DNA of 64,000 bases, taken from positions 8,537,001-8,601,000 of the forward strand of contig OY756961.1 of assembly GCA_963580455.1 (NCBI GenBank), in the 5' to 3' direction. Positions 54,361-64,000 of the stretch are shown one piece after another. The notes below the pieces were generated by a model. The model was not told the origin of the DNA. It made no database searches and saw only the letters and a program-made list of their open reading frames with translations. The first letter of the stretch is position 1, and the number at the start of each line of letters is the position of its first letter. The DNA is from Euonymus europaeus. Its lineage: Eukaryota > Streptophyta > Magnoliopsida > Celastrales > Celastraceae. Position numbers and translations under genes: made by a program.

Positions 54361-56340
54361 AGATGTTGCATGACTTGTTGTCTATGTCTCTTCCATTCAC
54401 AGATCATGTAACGGCAGTTGATACATCGCGTCACTCACTCGAGGTTCATGCTTTGCAACTTCCTCATGGATCTCCGACCCAGTTAGCAATCAGTTCTCAT
54501 GAAGACACTGGTCCAAGTCCAGGAGTTGAAAAAGTTCAGTCTTCTCTGGCACCAACTGATCAACACTCTGACGAGCTATTTGTTCAGCCATTTGCGGATA
54601 TTTCACCGTCATTGGCAGTCCCAGATGAGGTCAATAATAATGTTCATCAACATGCCCCACGTCGCAATCCTGGCCGAGCTCGTCAACCTCCCTCAAAGTT
54701 GCATGACTTTGTGACTTATGTTGCACGCTATCCAGTTCATAAGTCTCTCAGTTATAACCGGTTGTCTACATCTCATGCAGCTTTTTTAACAGCTCTTACT
54801 GTGGTGCATGAACCTCAGAATTTTCAAGAGGCTCACTCTCAAGCAATTTGGCGCCAAGCGATGACAAATGAGTTAAAAGATCTTGCTGAAAACAACACAT
54901 GGAGCATTGTTCCTCTTCCAGAAGGGAAGCATGCCGTTGGGAGTCGGTGGGTGTTCAAGATTAAGTTCAATTCAGCTAGGTCTTTTGAAAGGCACAAAGC
55001 CCGCCTTGTTCCACAAAGATTTACCCAGCAGTTTGGTATTGACTACAAGGAAACGTTTGCACCGATTGCTAAAATGACCACCGTTCGAGTTCTTTTATCC
55101 ATTGCTATTAATCACGGCTGGTCCTTGTCTCAAATGGACATTAAAAATGCTTTTTTTGCATGGCGATTTAGAAGAAGAAGTGTTCATGAAAGTTCCACCA
55201 GGGCATCCTCAAAGTGACACTCCTAATCTGGTGTGTTATCTTCACAAATCTATTTATGGCTTGAAACAAAGTCCTCGTGCTTGGCATTCAAAATTAAGTA
55301 CTGCACTCCAAGCTCTTGGTTTTCACCGTAGTTCTACAAATTCTTCTTTGTTTATTCAACTCACTTCCAGTATCAAAGTGATGGTGCTTATTTATGTGGA
55401 TGACCTCATTATTACGGGGAACAACGAAGCTTCTATTTCTCAATTAAAGTGTGCTCTTCAACAACAATTTCCTATCAAAGATCTTGGATCTTTGAAGTAC
55501 TTTCTTAGCATCAAAATGGCTGCATCCAAGAAATGGTTGTTTTTGAATCAACGAAAATATATTATGGATCTCCTCCATGATACAGATATGTTGCAATCCA
55601 AGCCAACACCTACACCTTTAGATAGTAAGTTGTGGCTTGATGTTTCAGGTGATGTTCTTCACAATTCTGGTTATTACCAACAACTTGTTGGCAAGCTGAT
55701 TTACTTGACAATTACTCAACCCGACATCACTTTTGCTGTGAGTCTTGTCAGCCAATTTATGCATTCACCCACTGTGCATCATTTGAATATTGTCAAGTGC
55801 ATCTTGCGCTATTTGAAGGGTACCATCGAACGAGGCATACTTATCGGTCATCATGGCCACTTGAATATTATCGGCTACACTGATTTCGATTGGGCAGGAA
55901 ATTCGCTTGATCATCATTCAACTACTGGTTATTGTATGTTTGTTGGTGGGAATTTAGTTTCTTGGAAGAGTAAGAAACAACAGGTTGTTGCTCGTTCTAG
56001 TGCTGAAGCGAAATATCGTGCAATGGCCTCCGCTGCTTGTGAATTAATATGGCTTCGTCTTCTTCTCTCTGATTTGGGTTTTCCTACTATTACTCCTATA
56101 ACACTTTTCTGTGATAACTAGGCAGCCATGCATATTGCCTCCAATCCCGTGTTTCATGAACGCACTAAACACATTGAAGTGGATTGTCATTATATTAGGC
56201 AACAAGTTTAGTCCAAGATCATTCAAACTCATTATGTGAGGAGCTCTGATAAGTTGGTAGATGTTTTTACCAAAATGCTACCTTCTGCTCAATTTAATCA
56301 GTTATTGGGCAAGCTTGGATCTCTCAACCCTCTTGATCCA
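54361..56340 (+). pseudogene. Copia C reverse transcriptase and RNase H
   Basis: RT starts in the frame 54363-55217 (WRQAMTNELKDLAENNTWSI, GSRWVFKIKFNSARSFERHK, ETFAPIAKMTTVR). An expanded T run at about 55150-55157 shifts the frame. The rest reads in frame 55102-56121 (HGDLEEEVFMKVPPGHPQ, YVDD at 55393-55404). RNase H has DFDWAGNSLDHHSTTGYCMF and SWKSKKQQVVARSSAEAKYR, a TAG at 56119-56121, then NPVFHERTKHIEVDCHYIR and another TAG near 56208. The normal end is at about 56345. Confidence 0.87.
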
Positions 56341-56353
56341 GCTTGAGGGGGAG

Positions 56354-56602
56354 TATTGGAGATATATATGGCAGTTATATTGAGATATATATGGCTGGTG
56401 TATTTGTCGATATATGGAACATAATTAGCAATAGTCAACTTTAGCTTGATTGTTGTAACGGCTGTTAGTTAGGCTAAATTATAGGAGAAGATTGTTTCAC
56501 GTCTGTATCTTCATTTCCTATTTTTACATCCCTTGTATATTGTTCAAGTTAATGTGAGAATATACAACAATTCTTATCATATATTGATGTTTAAATTCTT
56601 TA
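56354..56602 (+). repeat. Copia C 3' LTR
   Basis: 249 bp, TATTGGAG...TTCTTTA, followed by AACAC. Confidence 0.9.
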
Positions 56603-56607
56603 AACAC

Positions 56608-57655
56608 AAAGATATCCTGGTGGACAACATACTAGCAATATAAATTGACACTGAATTCACTAAGAATGTATGAGAATTTTTGAGAGAAAACTCTGTTTGA
56701 GTCTTGTGTTTTTCTTGATTGATTCATTGATCTTCTTTCTTCCGTCTACCACCTTACTTAAGACCTGTCTTCCACCATTTTTGGCCATGTCCCACAACCT
56801 TCTTCCATTAACCCTATTTTTTTGGGCATAAACTTAAAACTTTCAAATCATAATTGGCTACTCCCTTGACAGTAACCATAATTTACACAACTTCATGCCA
56901 CGTGTCCCATGATTTGGTTACTGGATTCACATTTATAGGAATACCTCCTACACACTTCTTCTTAGATTTGAACTCCTCTCTCACATGAGCTTAATTGCTT
57001 CTTCATCACGAGTTAACTATGTGGGCTGGACCAAGAATTACATGGAAATGGTATTAACAATTTGCTATTGCACTATACATATGAGCTGTGATATCTATGA
57101 ATGATGAATGGAGACTTCTGTGTTTTGCGGCTTGTCCTCTTTTGCTTATTAATTATACTTTTGTGAAATCTGAGAATTGAGATATATATGACACACGGCA
57201 TGTCCACTGCGGCACCAAATATATGATACTTTGTGATATACTATACATTGAGACATATGACTTGCTTCTCTAATGCACGTTGTACTTACCCTGTGATATG
57301 TCCTTCAATTGTAACACGTGGCTTGTCCATATATTGCACAGTTATTATCCTTTATGATACATAGGCGTGAATTGTGACACATGGTTTGTTCTACTAATGC
57401 ACTGTGTGCATGTTTTGAATAAAATGTCATGTTGATAAATTGCCAGGTGTGAGTACAAGTGATTCTATCTTAGTAAGATAAAAGTTTGGTTGGTCTTTGC
57501 ATATGATTGCACAGCATAGCACTACATGCATGAAGTTTTTTCTCCTTTATTCGTATAGGAGAAGTGGGAATTGAAGAGAAGAAACTCTATTCATACAAAG
57601 GGTTAAGCTCCGCCAAACGTACTGGCATCCCCAGCTATTGAGACATATTCTTTTC
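56608..57655 (-). repeat. Tat element left LTR, continuation
   Basis: 56608-56650 (GATATCCTGGTGGACAACAT then ACTAGCAAT) matches 63963-63995 of the right copy, which is cut by the window end. On the minus strand CCTATAAATGTG at about 56933-56944 could be the LTR TATA box, with a G-box-type CACGTG at about 56900. The inner edge of the LTR cannot be fixed; it may lie near 57530, where CT-rich sequence begins. Confidence 0.6.
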
Positions 57656-59647
57656 CTTTGGTGTCTGATTAGCAGGTATATCTTCGAAACTTTTGTCAAT
57701 CAACCTGCCAAGGATTATCTATCACTTGCATGTGCCTTGGCTGAAGGTCAGAACGTAGCTTTAGGCAGAATATGTCTAGGTCACATTTAGAATTGTATGT
57801 CCCTTTGCACCTTTGAATGCCCATACTTCCACCGCATTTTTGGTAGTCACTGGCTCCTTCAACTTTGGTTATTTCACTATTTCACTTTTCTGCGTGCACC
57901 CAATTATAAATTTCCTCTTCGATTTTATTCCTATGGAAAATTGTTTTGTCTTGCACGAGTGAGAAATCAATTGTTGAAATGTTCAATTTCTTCCTGAGGT
58001 TGTTCCCTACTCGCCCGACCATATAATATTTTATGTTTTCTTATACTTCGCAGGTGGTCCTCAATTCCCTTCACTATCATTTCATGTGCTTTTTTTCTAA
58101 TATCGTGGACTTCCCCATTCGAGACTTTTGGGCTTGTGTCACTACCCCTAGGTACCTCCATAAAGGTGCCAATGTGGATAATCTAATAAATCCTGCATGT
58201 GGCTTTAAAGCCTACAACCCCCATTTCTGTGCAAGACAACTAGTACCCAAGGCATTCCTTTGGATCGCCTCCACCACTATAACTTCTTTGGTGAAGAAAG
58301 GACAGTAATACAGTCTCGAGAGGTGATAGAAAATCAGGATGCTGCCAATAATAATTCCTCGAAGAAGTTCGTGTTCCAATTGTTACCTCCCTTCAAACAA
58401 GACTACACTACCCCTTATCTATTTTGGAGAGAAGATTACTATATTAACCTATTACCTTCTCTTGAATTTCCCTTCTCAGGCTATGCTCATATAACTGCGA
58501 GTAAGTATTTCTTAGTTCCTGTCCATTTGTGTATTTGATTTCCTTATTTGACAAACTGCTGTGTGGCAGTTCTTGCTGTCCCAATTTCATCCAAGAGGTT
58601 GAAAATAGTAAAGACCTACTTCGCCCAAGAAAAAGGTCCTGGCCCCATTTGCTCTACGGAGGTCTCAACGACCAACTACTCGTTTGTAGAGAACTCACTC
58701 TAGTTTCGTGCCGATTGAAGTATATAAAGAAGTTGGTAGTGACTCTGATGGTATCTCCGAAGAGGATGATAATGAGCAAGTTTCCACCAGCCATGTTGTA
58801 AATACTTTTGAGGCGACCCCCAAAACTTCAGCTCAACATGTTGTGGAGTCGAGCACAACTCATTCATCCTTGGTACATTCATTACTCGATTATGATTGTT
58901 AATTATAGAATAGTCTTTCAATAATAACCGAATGCATGACTGTAAGTAAAGCCATATAAGCTACTAACCTCAGTAGTCCCTACTACTTTGGTGGATCCAT
59001 TGGCTGGTTTAGATTTTTCTTTTCTATCTCCGTCTCCTGCCGTGAGTAAAATACTCATTGAACATGAACTGCAACATGCCACCAATGAAATGGTGTGCAT
59101 TCTAAGTAAAGACCTCGTTGATGTTCAAGAAGACTATAGCAAGAATGCCATGAAGCATTTAAAAACTCTCTAAGCAGATGCAAGAATTGCTCCTAATGCT
59201 AAAAATAGGCTCATCCACCTTGAACGTGAATTGCGTCATTTGCCTTTCGTTTTTCAACAGGATGCCACTTAGGAACAGTCTTTAACTTATCATTTGGAAA
59301 AGCTCAACACAGATCGAGTTTATTATAAAGGTTTGCTATGAAATTCTGAGAAGTTGGCTGCTGAAGACGTTGAGCTACAAATAGCAATCCTTACTGCTCA
59401 AGGAGAAATTGAAACACTGGAACTCAAGATCCAAACTCAAAAAGATCAAATTGAGCGCCAATTCGACATGAGGAACCAAATACAAGATAAGTTCCAAACT
59501 TCTAAATCAGAACTTCATACTCTTGGGTCTACTATCAGCCAACAATTATTCAAAGTCCAAGTCTGGTATGTTGATTTGCAGTTGACTCAGTCCCATCTTC
59601 ATGTTCATAAGACTACCTGGTCTACTTTAAAGCACATGCTGGATTGA
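57656..59647 (+). pseudogene. PMD-like extra ORF, antisense to Tat pol
   Basis: Broken frames on the plus strand read as one plant-mobile-domain protein. NQPAKDYLSLACALAEGQNV, then ALGRICLGH, then FGSHWLLQLWLFHYF (57700-57890) follows the PMD pattern, and CGFKAYNPHFCARQL near 58200-58245 fits its 'P...ARQ.G' block. Further pieces are at 58260-58538, 58708-58902 (acidic) and 58988-59173. The C-terminal part (59354-59647, LQIAILTAQGEIETLELKIQ then TQKDQIERQF) is a predicted coiled coil. PMD proteins are shared by host genes (MAIL/MAIN type) and transposons; Tat-lineage elements are known to carry extra ORFs. Several stops and shifts. Confidence 0.65.
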
Positions 59648-59922
59648 TGTTGTTTTCTGAACAATTCCTTTGGTCGCTTTTCTTGGATATTTGTTTTTGT
59701 TGGCCATTATTTGGCCTTTCCTTCTGATCCTTTTCTGTTTTGAAATATTTTGTGTTACTTTGTTTTTGTTGGCCATTGGTTGGCCTTTCTTTTGAACAGT
59801 ATGAGCATTATGCTACTATCTATGACTGCTTGCTTTCTTTTGTGGCCTAAGGCAATCTAACATTTTATTCATCTTTTGTGGTCATAGATGGCCTGCTTAT
59901 ATACGACTAAAACAACCAGTTT
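59648..59922. other. Noncoding spacer between the convergent frames
   Basis: T-rich with repeated TTTTTGTTGGCCATT(A/G)(T/G)TTGGCCTTTC (59693 and 59763). It separates the 3' ends of the plus-strand PMD frame and the minus-strand pol. Confidence 0.5.
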
Positions 59923-61063
59923 TTACATAGTCATATGTATAGAGACGAATTCCCAAATACTGGGAACATACGACTTTAGATACTTGCCGTTCATAAATCT
60001 TCTATTCGGTTGACCATCTAAGTTTGCCAACCAATAGGCATTCCCTTGTAAAAGTTTGTGCACTTTGAATGGTTCCTCCCAATTGGGAGACCATTTTTTC
60101 AGCTCTCGATCTTTTGTTCCTGGTCGTAGAATCACTTTCCGCACCATTTGGCCTTTATAAAATACCTTTTTTTCACTTTCTTGATGTTTGCCTTGGACAC
60201 TTTCTTCTTCTGCACAATCATCTTGTTTAGAGCCTCCATCCTGCCATCATCTAATTGTTCCAGTTCCATTGCCATGGCCTCTGAATACTCATCAGCATAT
60301 AGATGATGTTGTCTTATAATCCTTAAGAAAGGAACTACCAGCTCCATAGATAAATACTACATCATGCCCATAAGTGAGGGCATAAGGACTGGAAGGTGTG
60401 CTTTTTCTCTTTCATATGCGAGAAGCCCATAATATCTCTAGTGGTATCTTGTGTCAGGCGCTAAGCCTCTGCTTGTCCGTTAGCCTGAGCATAGTATGGA
60501 GTAGATATGAGAAGTTTGATTCCATAATCTTCCAACAGAACCTTTACATCACCTCTAGTAACCATTGTTCCCTGGTCAGTAGTAATGGTTTATGGAGTCC
60601 CAAACCTGAAGATAAGCTCTTTGATAAAATCAACCACCTCACTTTATTCTACTTTCTCCAAAGGTATGACTTGCACCCACTTTGTGAAGTAGTCTGTAGC
60701 AACTAGATTAAAGTGGTGTCCTTTTGAAGAAACATGAAAAATCTTCCAAATGATGTCCAATGCCCACCCTAGAAATGGTCGCGGTTTCACAATAGGTTTC
60801 ATGTTAATTGTAGGAACTCTTTGAATACTACCACACTTCTAGCATTGCTGGTAGCATTTGGCATATTGGATACAATCCTTCAAGATGGTGGACCAATGGT
60901 ACCCATGTCTTCGTAACAGCCATCGCATCTTTGAGCCAGTTTGATAGGCCCCACAAATACCTTCGTGCACTTGTTTCATAATTTTAATACCAACTAGGAA
61001 GTCAAGACGGTGTAGTAATACTCCATCAACTGCTTTTCTGAACAACTCGTCTTCGATCAGCAC
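59923..61063 (-). pseudogene. Tat Ty3/gypsy integrase
   Basis: The H2C2 zinc-binding segment is at 60839-61063 (MKQVHEGICGAYQTGSKM...CIQYAKCYQQC), with the second His replaced by Tyr in GAYQ. The core is read on the minus strand at about 60820-60430: GWALDIIWKIFHVSSKGHHF (first Asp), ATDYFTKW, TTDQGTMVTRGDV (second Asp), TPYYAQANGQAEA (Glu). The C-terminal part (59923-60147) has LRPGTKDRELKKWSPNWEEP. No chromodomain follows, as expected for non-chromovirus Tat/Athila lineages. Several stops. Confidence 0.85.
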
Positions 61064-61237
61064 ATAAATGCAAGCCAGTACCCTGACCTTCTTTGAGGCA
61101 TGATCATTTAGATATTTTAGATGGTTGATGATCTCCTTTCTCTAATCTTCCATCAGATCTTCAAGAGCTAAACAGATTACTACCATGCCTCTGTCTTTGA
61201 TGGCTGGATGAGATTGCCCTTCCACCGTAATAATCTG

Positions 61238-61530
61238 TTACACTATATCATCTGGCATAGTCAAGCTAGAGGCTAATTGGGCTAGTCTATTGCCTTCGTA
61301 ATTATGATTCTGTGGAATGTACTTGAGCTCAACTTCTTCAAGATCATCTAGGAGTTGTAAGGCAATACTGTAATACGGTGCCAAGGAAAAGCTAGCACAC
61401 TTATATTCCCCAGATAGTTGCTTCAAGATCAGCTGAGAGTCTCCAACCACCAAAATATTCTTGGCTTTTAATTCATGAAAAATCTCCAAGCCAATAATCA
61501 ACGCTTCATATTCTGTCTAGTTGTTAGTAC
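61238..61530 (-). pseudogene. Tat second (archaeal-type) RNase H
   Basis: TEYEALIIGLEIFHELKAKN and LVVGDSQLILKQLSGEYKC match the additional RNase H domain that distinguishes the Tat lineage (Ogre, Grande, Retand) of Ty3/gypsy elements. It lies between the first RNase H and the integrase, in the expected order. One stop precedes the domain near 61518. Confidence 0.75.
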
Positions 61531-61690
61531 ATTCAAAACCCAAATTAAAGGCTAAAGCGGTTTTCGTACCTCTTGGAGATTGAATTACTATCCCAGCACT
61601 AACAGATGCTTTTGTACTTGATTAGTCAAATCTAAGCAGTCATTCTTCTTCTTCCTCTTGTTGGATTGTCAATATGGAATATGCTGTATT

Positions 61691-62205
61691 TTATACCCCT
61701 TTAGGGATTTCCAGGCAAGAATGGTCCGCCAAAACTTCGGCCAAAGCCTGTCCTTTTATTGCATGTTGTCGTTTCCATTTAAGGTTGAACTCGGTTAAGG
61801 CCAAAGACCACCGACCTATTCTCCCTATTAATAGAGGCCTTGTTAACATATGCTTGATTAGATCAAGCTTTGAGATCACGTACACTTTTGCCTGGAGCAC
61901 GTAATGCTTCAATTTGGTACAAGCATAGTACAAGGTCAGCACATCTTCTTAACCACCAAATAATGCTTCTATTCATCTACCAACAATCTACTGAGGTAGT
62001 AAACTGCCCTTTCTCTACCAGTTTCATCATCTTGAGCAAGAAGACACCCAATTGAATCATCAGTTGTTGAGAGATACAATTTCAAAGGTCTATTCATGTT
62101 GGGTGGCATGAGAACTAGCGCCTTGCTAAGATAGATTTTGATGGCTTGAAAGGCTTCCTCATGTTTGAGCTCCCATCTGAAGATATCCTCTTTCTTTAAC
62201 TTCAA
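61691..62205 (-). pseudogene. Tat gypsy-type RNase H
   Basis: FRWELKHEEAFQAIKIYLSK, NRPLKLYLSTTDDSIGCLLA and ERAVYYLSRLL are the usual start of gypsy RNase H. TLYYACTKLKHYVLQAKVYV, RPLLIGRIGRWSLALTEFNL and GQALAEVLADH continue it in the next frame. One frame change at about 61945. Confidence 0.85.
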
Positions 62206-62990
62206 CAGCTTCGAAAAAACTTTGGTTTTACCTGCAAGATTAGATATAAATCTCCTAAGGTAATTTACTTGGCCGAGGAAACTTTGAAATTGTTACTTGT
62301 TCTTTAGTTGTTAAGCTTGACAAATTGCCTTGGTATTGTTTTGGTCAACCTTCATGCCTCTCTGATAGACCAAAAAGCCTAGAAAGTTTGCAGCTTTAAC
62401 ACCAAATGCATATTTTAGAGGATTGCGTTTCAAGTGATATTGGCACATTCTCTTAAACACCATCCTGAGACCAGCTAGATGGTCATGAGATTTCACAAAT
62501 TTCACAAGGATATCATCAATGTATACCTCTAGTTTTCAACCAATCAAATCATGAAAAATCGCATTCATGGTATGCTAGTGGGTAGCGCCAGCGTTCTTCA
62601 GTCCAAATGGCATCACTATCCATTCGTAAGTACCTAATGCTCCTAGACATCAAAATGTTGATTTAGAGACATCCTCTTCTACAATATAAATCTGATTGTA
62701 CCCAAAGAAACCATCCATCATAGACAGTAATTCATGTTGAGATACACCATCTATAACTATATTAGCAATAGGCATAACATAGACATCTTTTGATGTAACC
62801 TTATTTAAATCTCGAAAATAAACACATACTTGTATTTTGTCATTTTTTTCACTACTGGTACAATATTTGCTAACAATTCAGCATACCTGGTAGGCCGTAT
62901 GAATTCGACCTTAATCAACTTTTGTATTTCATCTTTCACACGTAATTCCACTTTAGAAGACATCATTCTCGGTGGTTACTGATATGGCTT
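62206..62990 (-). pseudogene. Tat reverse transcriptase
   Basis: Heavily damaged, but the minus strand reads HDHLAGLRMVFKRMCQYHLK, KRNPLKYAFGVKAANFLGF and VYQRGMKVDQNNTKAI at 62311-62505, the conserved RT C-terminal part. The upstream pieces (62560-62960) correspond to the fingers and palm but are split among frames. The palm block, with DD at about 62505-62525 read as Y..DDILV, is preserved in part. Confidence 0.75.
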
Positions 62991-63145
62991 GTACATTATT
63001 AGTTATATAGGTAGTCGATGTTCTACTATCTTTCTGTCCAATCCTGACATTTCATGATAATCCTAAGCAAAGTAGTCACAAAATTCATGGCATAAATGTA
63101 CAAGTTGTACCTTGATAACAGGGTCCAATGTAGCGCTTATGAATG

Positions 63146-63433
63146 TCACTCTAGGCTATTTTTGCACCCTCCCCCCCCCCCCCCAAAGTTTACTTCCTTA
63201 AGAGGATTCTGAGCTTCGGCCTGTAAATCATTCAAACATGCCGGTGCTGCCTTCAAGTTATTCCAACATAATTTTTCATCTTGCAGCTTCACATTATAAC
63301 CATCTTCCTCTTCTACTATTGTCTTCTTTTCATCGATCTCTTCTATCATAATTTTGTTTATGACAGTCTGTGCAGTTAGTTTGTTGATTGTGGTTGTCAC
63401 TACCTCTTTTTCATCTTTAGATCGTGTTTTCAT
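63146..63433 (-). pseudogene. Unrecognised Tat frame upstream of RT
   Basis: 95 residues, acidic and Lys-rich (MKTRSKDEKEVVTTTINKLT...), ending in a Gly run encoded by the C14 tract at 63171-63184. The position fits the gag-pol linker or protease region. No catalytic motif is seen. Confidence 0.4.
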
Positions 63434-63705
63434 AGGATTTCTTCAATGATTGGCTTCAACCTCCTCGGCCTAAATGGAATGATTACCAATGGTTGTAACA
63501 AGTGTTCGATTGTAACAAGTGTTCCACTACTTTCTGCATCTATTTCTCTTTTGTTGTACATTTGATTGGTCCACATTCAAAATGATATAACGAGCTTCCA
63601 CCTGGTTTGAGGTAGTCATGAAAGGATGATTATCTGCCTAGATGATCTCCACATCATTTCCTCTTCAACACACCAAGAGTCGATGCATAAATGATAGAAT
63701 GCAAC
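63434..63705. other. Tat leader region, nothing recognised
   Basis: Lies between the right LTR and the first frame. gag is not recognisable here, so much of the 5' internal part seems deleted. I could not find a convincing tRNA-complementary primer site. Confidence 0.4.
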
Positions 63706-63709
63706 AAAA

Positions 63710-64000
63710 TGGTGTTTGTTGTAAGTGTGTCAGATATTATAGTGTCTCAACTGTAGAATATAAAAATTACATCAATTATTATCTAACTAAATAAAATGAA
63801 CGTACAGATTATCTTGGGACCTTAGTAATCATATATCCCCCAACTCAACTAAAGTGCGCTTGGTTGAGATTGACAGAATTAAAAGCAGAATGACACCAAG
63901 CATAAATTGACACAACGATTGCTGGCATTTGATACTTAACAATAATGATTTAAACACAAAAATATCCTGATCGACAACATACTAGCAATTTGAATTGAAA
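63710..64000 (-). repeat. Tat element right LTR, cut by the window end
   Basis: TGGTGTTTGTTG... to AACATACTAGCAATTTGAATT matches 51431-51674 plus 56608-56650, in direct orientation. This is the 5' LTR of a minus-strand element. Its outer end and TSD are outside the window. Confidence 0.75.

Larger units (their letters stand above)
51675..56602 (+). mobile_element. Copia element C, inserted in the Tat LTR
   Basis: LTRs at 51675-51883 (209 bp) and 56354-56602 (249 bp) both start TATTGGAG and end TTCTTTA. AACAC flanks both sides (51670-51674, 56603-56607). The primer-binding site TGGTATCGGAGC is at 51884, and the polypurine tract GAGGGGGAG is just upstream of 56354. Gag and pol follow in Copia order with several stops and frameshifts. 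The LTR ends are TA...TA rather than TG...CA. Confidence 0.92.

Overview
The window is nuclear DNA of a flowering plant, most probably a eudicot. It is AT-rich. It carries one intact host gene, cytosolic leucyl-tRNA synthetase (coding sequence 22318-25584, about 1088 aa, preceded by a 5'-UTR intron). Almost everything else recognisable is transposable-element DNA of typical plant families. I see no bacterial operon features, CRISPR array, rRNA or functional tRNA gene.

Layout. 1-5190: decayed sequence with a gypsy-associated ORF remnant (654-1313), a 109-bp SINE-like insert with a 10-bp target-site duplication (TSD; 3172-3280) and two MITE-like elements (about 3522-3900, and 4441-4745 with TSD TAA). 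5195-10681: an almost full-length but dead L1-type LINE. 10795-13745: AT-rich DNA that reads as one inverted-repeat element inside another. 14031-14510: an 82-bp minisatellite with telomere-like motifs. 15041-15660: a duplicated segment with minus-strand promoter and splice-donor-like signals. 16105-16399: a LINE 3' end. 17165-18540: a decayed MULE transposase joined to an OTU protease domain. 20390-21029: a Tourist-type MITE with TSD TTA.

21700-25750: the LeuRS gene. Its 5'-UTR intron/exon boundary is tandemly duplicated with a 201-bp period, and only the downstream copy keeps the ATG. 25585-29084 has no recognisable gene.

29113-34927: Copia element A, with LTRs of 408 and 381 bp and TSD ATATA, inserted in a TA microsatellite. 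It contains a 672-bp poly(A)-tailed insert whose 3' part carries six regularly spaced mini-hairpins. 36930-37785: two tandem arrays. 38088-43479: Copia element B, Tnt1-like, with 388-bp LTRs that differ at three positions and TSD GATGA; its ORF is nevertheless broken. 44772 onward: a putative LTR that hosts a complete hAT element (45148-48686, TSD GAAATAAG) and, further right, a CACTA terminus (48876).

48876-64000 is a three-level nest. A CACTA element contains a Tat-lineage Ty3/gypsy element on the minus strand (about 51431 to beyond the window), and Copia element C (51675-56602, TSD AACAC, TA...TA LTR ends) sits in the left LTR of that gypsy element. The Tat element carries a plant-mobile-domain (PMD) reading frame antisense to pol (57660-59647).

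The genes do not form a pathway. The only clear cellular function is charging of tRNA-Leu. The rest records successive insertions: Copia B looks youngest, Copia A and C are older, and the LINE, MULE, Tat and CACTA parts are heavily decayed. The most unusual observations are the hairpin ladder, the antisense PMD frame, the young-LTR/dead-ORF mismatch in Copia B and the duplicated start region of LeuRS.
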